Assembly: GCF_024160145.1 (NCBI RefSeq)
Contig: NZ_JAMYWQ010000007.1
Location: forward strand, 62,001-126,000
Direction of reading: 5' to 3'
Source: Serratia nevei
GTDB lineage: Bacteria; Pseudomonadota; Gammaproteobacteria; Enterobacterales; Enterobacteriaceae
Length of the DNA stretch: 64,000 nucleotides
Positions 41,183 through 49,638 of this stretch are shown one piece after another (position 1 is the first letter of the stretch; the number at the start of each line of letters is the position of its first letter). The position numbers were made by a program, and so were the translations under genes. A model generated the notes under the pieces. It was not told where the DNA came from. It searched no databases and was given only the letters and a program-made list of their open reading frames with translations.

Positions 41183-42844
41183 TCAGCGCGCCTCTTTCTC
41201 CCCCAGGAAGAAATACCACAGCGGAATGGAAAGCAGCAGGGTAAACACCAGCGTATACAGCAGCACCATCAGGCTCTGCATGATCACCATCTGGGCGCTC
41301 CAGTCACCAATCGGCAGCTGAAATTGCTCGACGGTGCCGCCGAGGATCGCTCGGCCCATCACACAGCCGATCGCCACCGCGACCGTCGCCACCGCCGCGC
41401 GGAACTTGCGCACCTCGGCGCGGCGGGCGGCCGCTTCCGGCGTTTCGTCCCGCTGGCCTTGCCGTTGACCACGCCAGCGCCACACGTCCACCAGCAGCAA
41501 CGCCGCCAGGCTCACCCCCATCAGCGGCAGGCAATAGCCCAGCGCCGCCGCGATCAGCAATGTGCCTGCTCGCCCCGACAGGGAAAGCGCCAGCCAGGCG
41601 GCGATCAGCATCTGCACCGGATGCTGCGCCCCCGCCGCCGGGCGGCGGAGCCACCACATGCGGTAACCCAGCGCAATCATCAGGCACAGCCCGAGGCCAA
41701 ACGCCGCCAGCAGCAGCTGATTCGGCAACCCGAACAGAATGCCCATATGGGCGTCGATGCCCCAGCGGGTCAGCTTGGCGATCAGCGGGAAGGTGTCGAA
41801 CCGCACCTGGTCGACGACGGCAAAGCTTTGCGGCGCGATGGCAACCGCGTCTACCTGCGTTGGCCAGCTGCGATCCACTTCGGTCACCGTCCAGGCTTTG
41901 CCCTCGCCTTTCGGCTGGCGCAGCTCAACCTTAGCGGCGTCGATACCGACGGCGCGCGCGGCGTGCAGCGCCCGATCCCAGTCGCCGTTCAGCGCATTGC
42001 TCTGCGCGGCAGGGCCCATCTTCATGCCCGGCATCATCCCGCGGTGCTCGGCGTGCGGATCGGCCGGCGCCTGCGGCGCCTCGGCCAGCAGGCTGGTGTT
42101 GACCTGCGGCGTCAGCCAGCCCAGGTTGGCCCGCAGCGCATCGATGTTGCCGCCGGCCCACTGTGACCAGGTCAGCCCGGTGGCCGAGAAGAACAGCAGC
42201 CCGGCCAGCAATGCCACGCCCAGCGTGATATGCCAATGGCGGTTGGCGGCAAAGCCCCCTTTCGCCCTTTTCAGCTTGCGCTTCGGCCGCGTCGCCAGCC
42301 ACAGCGCTACGCCGCCCAGCGCAGCCACCCACAGCCAGGAGGCCGCCAGCTCGCTGTAGTTGCGCCCCAGATCGCCGAGCAGCAGGCTGCTGTGCAACTT
42401 ATCCAGCCAGGTGCGTAGCGGCAGCACGCCGGAGGTGCCGTATACCGTCATATCGCCCTTGATCGCCAGCGTGTAAGGATCGACAAACAGCGCGCGCGAC
42501 TCGGAAGCGCCCAGATCGGCACCGACGAACTGTACGCGCGTGGTGTCCATTGCGCCGGGTGCCGGGCGAACGGCATAGATGTGCGCCTCGTCACCCGCCG
42601 CACGGCGGGCGGCGGCGATCTGGTCGGCCAGCGATCTCGCCTGCCCGTGCGGTTCGGTGAAAAGCGCATCGCGATACAGCGCCTCTTCAAGCTGCGGCGT
42701 CAGCACATACAGCGTGCCGGTCAGCGCAGCGACAAAAATAAAAGGGGCGACCAGCAGGCCGATATAAAAATGTAGCCGTCTGATCAGGTTCAGCATCGCG
42801 CCACGCGGCGATGCGGCAGGTGGAGTTTTGGTTATAGAAGACAT
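41183..42844 (-). CDS. PepSY-associated membrane protein, possible iron/siderophore reductase
   Basis: A 553-residue inner-membrane protein of the PepSY_TM group: RRLHFYIGLLVAPFIFVAALTGTLYVLTPQ near residue 22, a first periplasmic PepSY-like part, RHWHITLGVALLAGLLFFSATGLTWSQW, a second soluble part with a His/Met-rich AEHRGMMPGMKMG, then about six more membrane segments. Such proteins are often linked to iron or copper uptake and reduction. It is followed upstream by a small His/Met-rich protein gene 70 bases away, so the pair is probably co-transcribed. Confidence 0.85.
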   Translation of the reverse strand: MSSITKTPPAASPRGAMLNLIRRLHFYIGLLVAPFIFVAALTGTLYVLTPQLEEALYRDALFTEPHGQARSLADQIAAARRAAGDEAHIYAVRPAPGAMDTTRVQFVGADLGASESRALFVDPYTLAIKGDMTVYGTSGVLPLRTWLDKLHSSLLLGDLGRNYSELAASWLWVAALGGVALWLATRPKRKLKRAKGGFAANRHWHITLGVALLAGLLFFSATGLTWSQWAGGNIDALRANLGWLTPQVNTSLLAEAPQAPADPHAEHRGMMPGMKMGPAAQSNALNGDWDRALHAARAVGIDAAKVELRQPKGEGKAWTVTEVDRSWPTQVDAVAIAPQSFAVVDQVRFDTFPLIAKLTRWGIDAHMGILFGLPNQLLLAAFGLGLCLMIALGYRMWWLRRPAAGAQHPVQMLIAAWLALSLSGRAGTLLIAAALGYCLPLMGVSLAALLLVDVWRWRGQRQGQRDETPEAAARRAEVRKFRAAVATVAVAIGCVMGRAILGGTVEQFQLPIGDWSAQMVIMQSLMVLLYTLVFTLLLSIPLWYFFLGEKEAR

Positions 42845-42914
42845 GCTCTTTCTCGTTTTTCAAACTGTACGCGCAGGCAAACCGTCCGCAGCGATACGGA
42901 CGGAATTCCCATGT

Positions 42915-43331
42915 TCAAGCTATAAGGAAAAACGGGTGGCCGGGCGGCCCGCGCGGGCTTGGCCGCAGAGCAAGGCGCCGAAGGGGCGGAGAAACGATGC
43001 GCGGCGCGCAAGGCAGGCGCGCGATGCGCGTCATCAGCCACAGCAGCGGGACGAATGCCCACAGCAGCAGCGGCACGTGGATCAGCAGCTCGCAATAGCC
43101 GCAGAAAATCATCTCCGCCGAGTCCATGCCGTGGTGGCCGACATGCTCGGCGGCGGGCATCGCCATCGCGTGCATCTCATGCGGCATGGCGGCGTCCGGC
43201 TGCGCCATGCCGCCCATCATCTGGTGGTGCATCAGCGATTTCGACACCACCGGCGCCACAAACAGCAACAGCACCGCCATAATGGCGATGCAGGCGGTAA
43301 AGCGTTGCTGTAACTGGCGTGGCACTCTCAT
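42915..43331 (-). CDS. DUF2946-like His/Met-rich small membrane protein
   Basis: A 138-residue protein with an N-terminal hydrophobic segment (about 13-30), a His- and Met-rich stretch (SLMHHQMMGGMAQPDAAMPHEMHAMAMPAAEHVGHHGMD), the short motif FCGYCELLIH and a second membrane segment (about 82-100). This is the DUF2946 pattern, commonly beside copper or TonB genes. Metal binding is inferred from composition. It precedes the PepSY gene. Confidence 0.8.
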   Translation of the reverse strand: MRVPRQLQQRFTACIAIMAVLLLFVAPVVSKSLMHHQMMGGMAQPDAAMPHEMHAMAMPAAEHVGHHGMDSAEMIFCGYCELLIHVPLLLWAFVPLLWLMTRIARLPCAPRIVSPPLRRLALRPSPRGPPGHPFFLIA

Positions 43332-43585
43332 CGCGGCGGCGAATTAACCCGGTCGGTTGCGAACAAGCGGCCAGTGTAACCCGCGATGCGTGCTCAGGTG
43401 AAAGAAAAATGAAATCGGTGTGGCGAGTCTCTAACGCCCCTCACCCGACACACTGTCCCTCCCCTCGCTATCCCCCCTTCATGCATGTTCTGCAGACCAG
43501 AAAATTTTTATCACACTGATTTAATTATTTTTATTTTCTCAACTTTCATTCTGCCGCTACTGGATTGCGCAAAAAAACAACATTG

Positions 43586-43601
43586 TATGACCGCCCTCAC
43601 A
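43586..43601 (+). promoter_or_regulatory. CRP-like site before the PTS operon
   Basis: TATGA-N6-TCACA matches nine of ten core bases of the CRP consensus TGTGA-N6-TCACA. Its centre is about 41.5 bases from the start expected from the TATAAC -10 box, the usual class II spacing. Confidence 0.55.
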
Positions 43602-43607
43602 AACATG

Positions 43608-43630
43608 ATAACATTATATTGTTATAACAA
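43608..43630. promoter_or_regulatory. Operator-like palindromes over the PTS operon -10 region
   Basis: TTGTTATAACAA (43619-43630) is a perfect palindrome that contains the -10 box. The half-site also recurs as ATAACA (43608-43613) facing TGTTAT (43620-43625). A repressor bound here would block the promoter; the GntR protein encoded in the operon is the obvious candidate. Confidence 0.5.
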
Positions 43631-43660
43631 AGGCGATAACAACCAAAAAGGAACCTCTGG

Positions 43661-45073
43661 ATGAACTACCATCTTGTTGGCAACGCCATTGTTGAACACA
43701 GCGGCGGTTTAAATAACTTACGCCATGTCACTAACTGTATGACCCGGGTTCGTATGACGCTTGCCGATCCTGCCAAGGTGAATATTCAGGCGCTTAAAAG
43801 TATCGAAGGCGTGCTGGGCGTCGTGGAAGACGATACTTTGCAAGTGATTGTCGGCCCTGGTAAATCGTCGAAAGTGGCGACAGTGATCAATGAACGACTT
43901 GCTTCCTGTTCGCAAACGGCAACGTTGAGCGACGTTGAGCAAAAAGCGGCATTAGCGCGAGATAAATCTCACAAACCCACGCGCACCAAAGCCGTGTTGA
44001 AGCACATCGCCAACATTTTCGTTCCCATACTGCCGCCGCTGATCGCCGCCGGGATTTTGATGGGGTTGAACAACGTGTTGGTCAATTCTGCCGCCGCCTA
44101 TGCGCTGACGCACGCCATTGCGGCCAGCGGCGAGCTTTCTCCAGCCCAGATCGTATTGGAACAGCGGCATCTGCTGGGGGTGAGCCAATTCCTCGATATC
44201 ATTTCCAAAGCCTTGTTCAGCTTTCTGGCCATCTATACCGGCGTAACTACGGCGAAAGAATTCAGCGGCAACGCCATCATGGGCGGCCTGCTGGGCGCCA
44301 TCACCATCGCTCCCCAGCTGCCTCTGCTGGGGCTGCTCCCCGGCCAGGGCGGATTGATCGGCGTTATTTTCTGCGTCTGGCTGATGTGCGTGCTGGAAAA
44401 GCAGGTGCGCCGTGTCGTTCCTGACATTCTGGACGTAGTACTGACGCCGACCATCGTGCTGACGGTGATGGCCGGCGCATTGTTGTTCGCCATCATGCCC
44501 GTTGCCGGTATTCTGTCTAACGGCATCCTGCACAGTTTGAACGGCCTGCTGGCCACAGGTGGACTGGCCGCCGGTTTCGTGCTGGCTTCGCTGTTCCCGT
44601 TCCTGATCTCGCTCGGCCTGCACCACGGCTTATTCCCAATCCATCTGGAGATGATCAATGCGACCGGTCATGCCCCCCTGTTCGCTATCCAGATCATGTC
44701 CAACGCGGGTATGGTCGGTGCCGCCACGGCGGTGCTTCTGCTAACCCGCGATCCAGTGATGAAAAAGATCGCCAAAGGCGCCATTCCCACCTCGATCCTC
44801 GCCGTAGGGGAACCTACCATCTTTGGCGTAAATATTCCGGCAGGATTCGCTTTTATCACCGGCTCCATCGGCGCCGGTTTCGGCGGCATGATGGTCGTGC
44901 TGCTCGGCGTCTCCACCAATGGCGTCGGCGCCGCAGGCCTGTCGGCCCTGCCGCTGATCGCAGACGGCAAATATCTGCAATATATCTTCGCCTGGCTTAC
45001 CGGCTGCCTGGCAGCCTTCGTACTGACTTACATCACGGGCAAACTGCGCAAATACGATCGGGAAAGCGTCTGA
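43661..45073 (+). CDS. PTS EIIBC permease linked to a sulfatase
   Basis: A 470-residue EIIB-EIIC fusion. EIIB (about 1-85) has the phosphorylated Cys26 in TNCMTRVR. EIIC has about ten membrane segments with GEPTIFGVN. No EIIA is present, so a separate EIIA such as Crr must supply phosphate. It is of the glucose-glucoside superfamily, like MurP at 5524-6891 but clearly a different sequence. The start follows AAAGGAACC. Being first in an operon with a cytoplasmic sulfatase suggests its sugar is sulfated; the sugar itself is unknown. Confidence 0.88.
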   Translation: MNYHLVGNAIVEHSGGLNNLRHVTNCMTRVRMTLADPAKVNIQALKSIEGVLGVVEDDTLQVIVGPGKSSKVATVINERLASCSQTATLSDVEQKAALARDKSHKPTRTKAVLKHIANIFVPILPPLIAAGILMGLNNVLVNSAAAYALTHAIAASGELSPAQIVLEQRHLLGVSQFLDIISKALFSFLAIYTGVTTAKEFSGNAIMGGLLGAITIAPQLPLLGLLPGQGGLIGVIFCVWLMCVLEKQVRRVVPDILDVVLTPTIVLTVMAGALLFAIMPVAGILSNGILHSLNGLLATGGLAAGFVLASLFPFLISLGLHHGLFPIHLEMINATGHAPLFAIQIMSNAGMVGAATAVLLLTRDPVMKKIAKGAIPTSILAVGEPTIFGVNIPAGFAFITGSIGAGFGGMMVVLLGVSTNGVGAAGLSALPLIADGKYLQYIFAWLTGCLAAFVLTYITGKLRKYDRESV

Positions 45074-45102
45074 CGGGACGACAAACAGTTAAGGGAGCAA
45101 AA

Positions 45103-46848
45103 ATGAAAGCCATCATGTTGATGTTCGACTCGCTGAACAAGCATCTGCTGTCCGCCTATGGCAGCGACCGGGCCATCACACCCAACTTCCAGCGGCTGAA
45201 AGAAAGAACGGTGCGTTTCGACAATTTCTACGTCGGCAGCATGCCCTGCATGCCGGCCAGGCGCGAGATCCATACCGGCCGCTACAATTTCCTGCACCGC
45301 TCTTGGTCGCCATTGGAGCCCTTCGATGACTCCATGCCGGAAATTCTGAAAAAACACGGTATCCACACGCATCTGGTCACCGATCACAAGCATTACTGGC
45401 GCGACGGCGGTGCCACGTATCACTCCCGCTACAACACCTACGAGTTCGTTCGCGGACAAGAGGGCGACTCCTGGAAAGGCGTGGTCGACAAGCCGATTTA
45501 TCATTATGAGTCCGGCGAGCCGGAAGAGCTTAAGCAACGTCGCATCGCCAGCCGTACCCAGCACCAAATCAACGTGCAGTTTATGAAGGATGAGCGGGAG
45601 CACCCGCTAGCCAGAACCATTCATAAAGGCCTGGACTTCATCGATGAGAACCACGCGGCCGATAACTGGTTCCTGCAACTGGAATGCTTCGATCCCCACG
45701 AGCCGTTTTTCGTGCCGGAAAAATACCTGCGGATGTACGGCATTGACGACGCCAGCGTTTTCGACGGCTGGCCGCCCTATTACTTCGTGACCGAAAGCGA
45801 AGAACGCAAGGACGCCATTCAGAAGTACTACCTGGCATTGCTGACCATGGTGGACGACTATGTCGGCAAGGTTCTGGACTACATGGACAAGTACGATTTA
45901 TGGCAGGATACCCTGTTAATCGTCAACACCGACCATGGTTTCCTGCTGGGGGAGCATGAGTGGTGGGGCAAAAACATCATGCCGCTGTATAACGAAGTGG
46001 CGAATATTCCCTTCTTCATCTGGCATCCCGAATATCCCTACAGCGGCGAATCGCGGCAGGCGCTGGCGCAAACCATCGACATCCCCGCCACGCTGCTCGA
46101 TTTCTTCAAATTGAACAAACCAGCGGATATGCAGGGCGTCTCTCTGGTGCCGGCGATTTGCGACGATACCCCAATACGCGACTATGCGTTGTTCGGCTAC
46201 CACGGTTGCCATATCAACATTACCGACGGCCGCTATGTCTATATGCGTTCACCGCAGGTACATGGGGCCGAAAGTCTGTTCGAGTACACCCTGATGCCCA
46301 CCAGCATCAACCGACGGCTATCGCCCGAAGAGCTCCGGCACATGACGCTGCACCCGGGATTTCGTTTCACCAAGGGTTGCCAGGTATTGCGTATCCCCGC
46401 CTCTTCAGTGATGGCTCGAGGCGCCGATCGCTTCGGGCACCGGCTGTATGACCTGACGGAGGATCCTAAGCAGGATCGCCAGTGCCGCGACATCGTCGTC
46501 GCCGAACGCATGCTGTCTGCCATCCGTTGCATACTGGAACAAAGCGACGCGCCGCCCGAACTCTGGGCACGCTACCAATTGTCAGCCCCCGCGGCTCCGC
46601 TGTTGGGTACCGATCCGGACTGGGTGCCGGCATTCAGAGAGTATGTGCCGCAACTGCGCTACGGTATGTTGGCCCTGACGCAACATCTGGAAGGCACTCA
46701 CCAAACAGCGATAATTGATAAACTGAATGTTTCCGCCAAACCATCATGGACCGCCGCCGATCTGTGGGCCTTCGTGCAACGAGAAGTCCCGCCTGAACAG
46801 CACGCTGGCGTGTTTTATAAACTGGCACTGGAAATGCGGCTTGATTGA
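45103..46848 (+). CDS. Cys-type sulfatase without signal peptide
   Basis: A 581-residue protein of the type I sulfatase family. The metal-binding start MLMFDSLNKHLLSAYG and the active-site motif CMPARREIHTGR give Cys49 in C-x-P-x-R, the residue converted to formylglycine. NTDHGFLLGEHEWWGKN carries later metal ligands. No signal peptide or membrane segment is seen, so it should work in the cytoplasm on an imported substrate. It lies 29 bases after the PTS gene, and a maturase for its Cys is encoded at the end of the same operon. Similar in role to E. coli YidJ; substrate unknown. Confidence 0.88.
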   Translation: MKAIMLMFDSLNKHLLSAYGSDRAITPNFQRLKERTVRFDNFYVGSMPCMPARREIHTGRYNFLHRSWSPLEPFDDSMPEILKKHGIHTHLVTDHKHYWRDGGATYHSRYNTYEFVRGQEGDSWKGVVDKPIYHYESGEPEELKQRRIASRTQHQINVQFMKDEREHPLARTIHKGLDFIDENHAADNWFLQLECFDPHEPFFVPEKYLRMYGIDDASVFDGWPPYYFVTESEERKDAIQKYYLALLTMVDDYVGKVLDYMDKYDLWQDTLLIVNTDHGFLLGEHEWWGKNIMPLYNEVANIPFFIWHPEYPYSGESRQALAQTIDIPATLLDFFKLNKPADMQGVSLVPAICDDTPIRDYALFGYHGCHINITDGRYVYMRSPQVHGAESLFEYTLMPTSINRRLSPEELRHMTLHPGFRFTKGCQVLRIPASSVMARGADRFGHRLYDLTEDPKQDRQCRDIVVAERMLSAIRCILEQSDAPPELWARYQLSAPAAPLLGTDPDWVPAFREYVPQLRYGMLALTQHLEGTHQTAIIDKLNVSAKPSWTAADLWAFVQREVPPEQHAGVFYKLALEMRLD

Positions 46849-46853
46849 GAGGT

Positions 46854-46872
46854 CGCCCCCGCTACGGGGGCG
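46854..46872 (+). other. Hairpin between sulfatase and GntR genes
   Basis: An eight-pair stem CGCCCCCG / CGGGGGCG with a three-base loop lies 5 bases after the sulfatase stop. No T-run follows, so it may limit or stabilise rather than end transcription, lowering expression of the downstream genes. Confidence 0.45.
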
Positions 46873-46897
46873 TCTGCAGTACGGGAGAAAAATAACG

Positions 46898-47614
46898 ATG
46901 GAACAAGAACTAGACTACTCACGCGGCGCCAAGCCGCTGTATGCCCAGCTGCATGACATCTTGCTGGAGAAGCTGAAAACCGGCGAATACCGGAAGAACG
47001 ACGTGCTGCCGACAGAGGCAGAGTTTGAAGAAATGTTTGGCGTCAGCCGCATTACCGCACGGCGAGCGCTGGCCGAATTGGTCGCCAAAGGGCTGGTCAA
47101 ACGCCAGGCGGGCATCGGCACCATGGTCATCAGCACATCGGAAAAGCAGAGCGTCAAGACCCGAATCAGCTTGCTCGACGGCCAGCAAACGCAGGCGATA
47201 GCACGCAACAACCTGTCCCTGGCCCCTGTGCAGCCCCCGGCGCCTATCGCACAACTGTTTAACGCCAATAGCGCGATCCTGCTGACGCGCACCATTTACC
47301 GCCAAAACGAGGTGCCGGCGCAGGTCAACTACATCTATCTGACCCCGCGTTTAAACACGCTGACGTTGTCAGATCTGGAGAGAGGGTTGTACTGCGCGTT
47401 GGAACAGCGTAACGAAAACATCGATGCCTTCGAGGACATCATCACAGCCGAGTTACCGACGCCTGAAGACTGCGAAATCCTCGACATTGCCCCCTCCGTA
47501 CCGCTGCTGGTCAAAACCCGTAAAGGTTACAACGAACAGGGCCAACTGGTGGAATATACCATCGCCAAACATATCGCACGTTATTATCAATACATCGTCG
47601 AGAATGGTAAATGA
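46898..47614 (+). CDS. GntR-family (HutC/UTRA) transcriptional regulator
   Basis: A 238-residue regulator with a winged helix-turn-helix (about 10-78, PLYAQLHDILLEKLKTGEYRKNDVLPTEAEFEEMFGVSRITARRALAELVAKGLVKRQAGIGTMV) and a UTRA ligand domain (about 95-235, ending YTIAKHIARYYQYIVENGK), the layout of sugar-phosphate-sensing HutC regulators. The ATG at 46898 follows GGGAGAAA. It sits inside the operon and probably represses it through the palindromes before the PTS gene. Confidence 0.92.
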   Translation: MEQELDYSRGAKPLYAQLHDILLEKLKTGEYRKNDVLPTEAEFEEMFGVSRITARRALAELVAKGLVKRQAGIGTMVISTSEKQSVKTRISLLDGQQTQAIARNNLSLAPVQPPAPIAQLFNANSAILLTRTIYRQNEVPAQVNYIYLTPRLNTLTLSDLERGLYCALEQRNENIDAFEDIITAELPTPEDCEILDIAPSVPLLVKTRKGYNEQGQLVEYTIAKHIARYYQYIVENGK

Positions 47615-47943
47615 GCTGGTGGACACAGGGAAAGTCACCGGATTACCGGTTTACATTAGCCAATGAACGCACTTTTTTGGCCTGGATCCGCACGGCTCTG
47701 ACCTTTATGGCCGCTGCAGTCGGGCTGGATCAACTGACAGACTCAACATCGCTGAAGGCGTTGATTGTAGCGTTGGCCCTCACGGCCGCTGTACTGGCCT
47801 GCTACGCCTACCATCGATGGGCAGGCAACGAGAAAGCGATGCGGCATGAACAAGCGTTAGGCTACCCGCGTCTGCTCATTTGGCTCAGCACAGGCCTGGC
47901 AGCGGGGATATTGCTCACGCTGGCTATGTTGGTTCGGCCATGA
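47611..47943 (+). CDS. yidH: DUF202 inner-membrane protein YidH
   Basis: A 110-residue protein with the DUF202 signature PDYRFTLANERTFLAWIRTALTFMAAAVGLDQL and three membrane segments (about 28-45, 50-68, 88-107). It matches E. coli YidH closely at the N-terminus. Its ATG overlaps the GntR stop (ATGA). E. coli yidH also lies in a cluster with a sulfatase gene (yidJ). Function unknown. Confidence 0.88.
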   Translation: MSWWTQGKSPDYRFTLANERTFLAWIRTALTFMAAAVGLDQLTDSTSLKALIVALALTAAVLACYAYHRWAGNEKAMRHEQALGYPRLLIWLSTGLAAGILLTLAMLVRP

Positions 47944-48290
47944 ACGCCTCTAGCCGACAGCAAGATCCTGGCCTGCAACCGGAAAGAACGGCTCTGGCCT
48001 GGCAGAGAACCACATTCTCCCTGTTGTTACTGGCACTTATCACCGCGCGCACCGGCCTTTACCGCGAAGAATATAGACTTGCTGCGCTTGGCTGCGTTTC
48101 TTTTATGATGGCGATGCTGCTGGTGATCGGCTCTTTTGTTCGCCAAAAGTCGTTGATGGGCGTGATGGAAACTCAACTTGTATGGTCAGCATGGCTTAAA
48201 GGGCTACTCAGTCTCGCCATATTGCTCAACGCACTGGGTCTCGCACTGCACAGCGCATTCATGCTGTTATCAGAAGGAAGTACTCAATGA
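47940..48290 (+). CDS. yidG: DUF202 inner-membrane protein YidG
   Basis: A 116-residue protein with the second DUF202 pattern DPGLQPERTALAWQRTTFSLLLLALITARTGL and three membrane segments. It resembles E. coli YidG. Its ATG overlaps the yidH stop by four bases and its own stop overlaps the next ATG likewise, so three genes in a row are translationally coupled. With YidH it may form a membrane complex; this is a guess from pairing. Confidence 0.87.
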   Translation: MNASSRQQDPGLQPERTALAWQRTTFSLLLLALITARTGLYREEYRLAALGCVSFMMAMLLVIGSFVRQKSLMGVMETQLVWSAWLKGLLSLAILLNALGLALHSAFMLLSEGSTQ

Positions 48291-49579
48291 CGGCCACCAA
48301 CGGTTGCCAGGTCATGGCGAAACCCACCGGCTCGGTTTGCAACATCGACTGCACCTACTGTTTTTATCTTGAAAAAGAAGCGCTTTATCCCGAGCGTCAA
48401 CAGAACTGGCGTATGTCGGATGAAACACTGGAAACGTATATTCAGCAGCATATCCATGCCCAGGATAGCGAGCAGGTGTTCTTCTCCTGGCAAGGCGGCG
48501 AACCTACTATGATGGGGCTGCCTTTTTTCCGCCGCATCGTGGAACTGTGCCAAAAATACGCCGACGGCAAACGTATTCAGCACGCTTTGCAAACCAACGG
48601 GCTGTTGCTGAACGAAGAGTGGGCACGCTTTTTCGCCGAGCACCGCTTTCTGATCGGCATTTCGATCGATGGCCCGCGAGCGCTGCACGATCGTTACCGC
48701 ACCTCGCGCTCGGGCAAAGGCACCCACGCCCAGGTGCTGGCCGCCCTGGCTCTGCTGCAAGAGCACGGCGTCGAATTCAACACGCTTACCGTCGTCGGCA
48801 AGCATAACGTTGGCCAGGCTCGCGAGGTTTACGAGTTTCTTCTGGCAGCAGGCTCTCGCCATATTCAGTTCATTCCGCTGGTTGAACGCCTGAGCACGAC
48901 GGAGAGTGCCACGCTGAAGCTGGTGATGCCGGGCGAAAGCGCTGCCACTCTGGCCCCTTGGACAGTGCCAGCCTGGCAATACGGCGAGTTTCTCAATCAA
49001 ATTTTCGATATATGGGTGCGGCGGGACGTCGGACAAGTCTACGTACAAATGTTTGAGGTGGCGCTTTCTGCCTGGTGTGAGCGGCCGCCGGTGCTGTGCG
49101 TATTCGCCGAAACCTGTGGGCACGCCTTCGCTCTGGAAGCCAACGGCGACTTATATAACTGCGATCACTTCGTCTATCCGGAGCACCGGCTGGGGAATAT
49201 TCATCAGCAAGATATCCGCACCTTAAACAACAGCGAAAAAGCGCATGCGTTCGGCCGCGCTAAAAAGACATCGCTGACGCCGGATTGCCGCCAGTGCGAA
49301 TTCCGCTTCGTCTGCCACGGCGGCTGCCCCAAACACCGCTTCACCGTGTCACCGTCCGGTCATCCAGGGCATAACTATCTCTGCCCGGGGTATAAACATT
49401 TCTTCCGGCACATTTCGCGTGAGATGAACGTGATGAAGGATTTGCTCGCCAACGGTTATCCGGAGCACGCCATCATGTACGCACTGGCTCAGGAAAAGCG
49501 GGCTGGCGCCAGCAGCGCCAAACCCAACGCGCCCTGCCCATGCGGCAGTGGAAAAAAATATAAGAAGTGCTGCGGTTGA
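48287..49579 (+). CDS. Anaerobic sulfatase-maturating enzyme (radical SAM) with SEC-C tail
   Basis: This 430-residue radical SAM enzyme should convert the sulfatase Cys49 to formylglycine. The cluster motif CNIDCTYC (Cys18, Cys22, Cys25) binds the SAM [4Fe-4S]. Further cysteines CVFAETCGHAFALEANGDLYNCDHFV and CRQCEFRFVCHGGCPKHR form the SPASM domain. The last 17 residues are an added zinc-binding SEC-C motif (CPCGSGKKYKKCC), which most well-known maturases such as AslB lack as far as I recall. It is last in the operon, overlapping yidG. Confidence 0.92.
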   Translation: MTATNGCQVMAKPTGSVCNIDCTYCFYLEKEALYPERQQNWRMSDETLETYIQQHIHAQDSEQVFFSWQGGEPTMMGLPFFRRIVELCQKYADGKRIQHALQTNGLLLNEEWARFFAEHRFLIGISIDGPRALHDRYRTSRSGKGTHAQVLAALALLQEHGVEFNTLTVVGKHNVGQAREVYEFLLAAGSRHIQFIPLVERLSTTESATLKLVMPGESAATLAPWTVPAWQYGEFLNQIFDIWVRRDVGQVYVQMFEVALSAWCERPPVLCVFAETCGHAFALEANGDLYNCDHFVYPEHRLGNIHQQDIRTLNNSEKAHAFGRAKKTSLTPDCRQCEFRFVCHGGCPKHRFTVSPSGHPGHNYLCPGYKHFFRHISREMNVMKDLLANGYPEHAIMYALAQEKRAGASSAKPNAPCPCGSGKKYKKCCG

Positions 49580-49638
49580 ACTCCCCGGCATTGAGAAATA
49601 TGACGCAATGTTAGGCTGAATGGCCAAACCACGAGCGA

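Larger units (their letters stand above)
43332..43660. promoter_or_regulatory. Regulatory region of the sulfatase-PTS operon
   Basis: A 329-base gap with no gene, between the divergent DUF2946 gene and the PTS gene. The right part is AT-rich. It holds a CRP-like site (43586-43601), a perfect 12-base palindrome (43619-43630) and a promoter -10 (TATAAC, 43623-43628), described separately. Confidence 0.55.
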
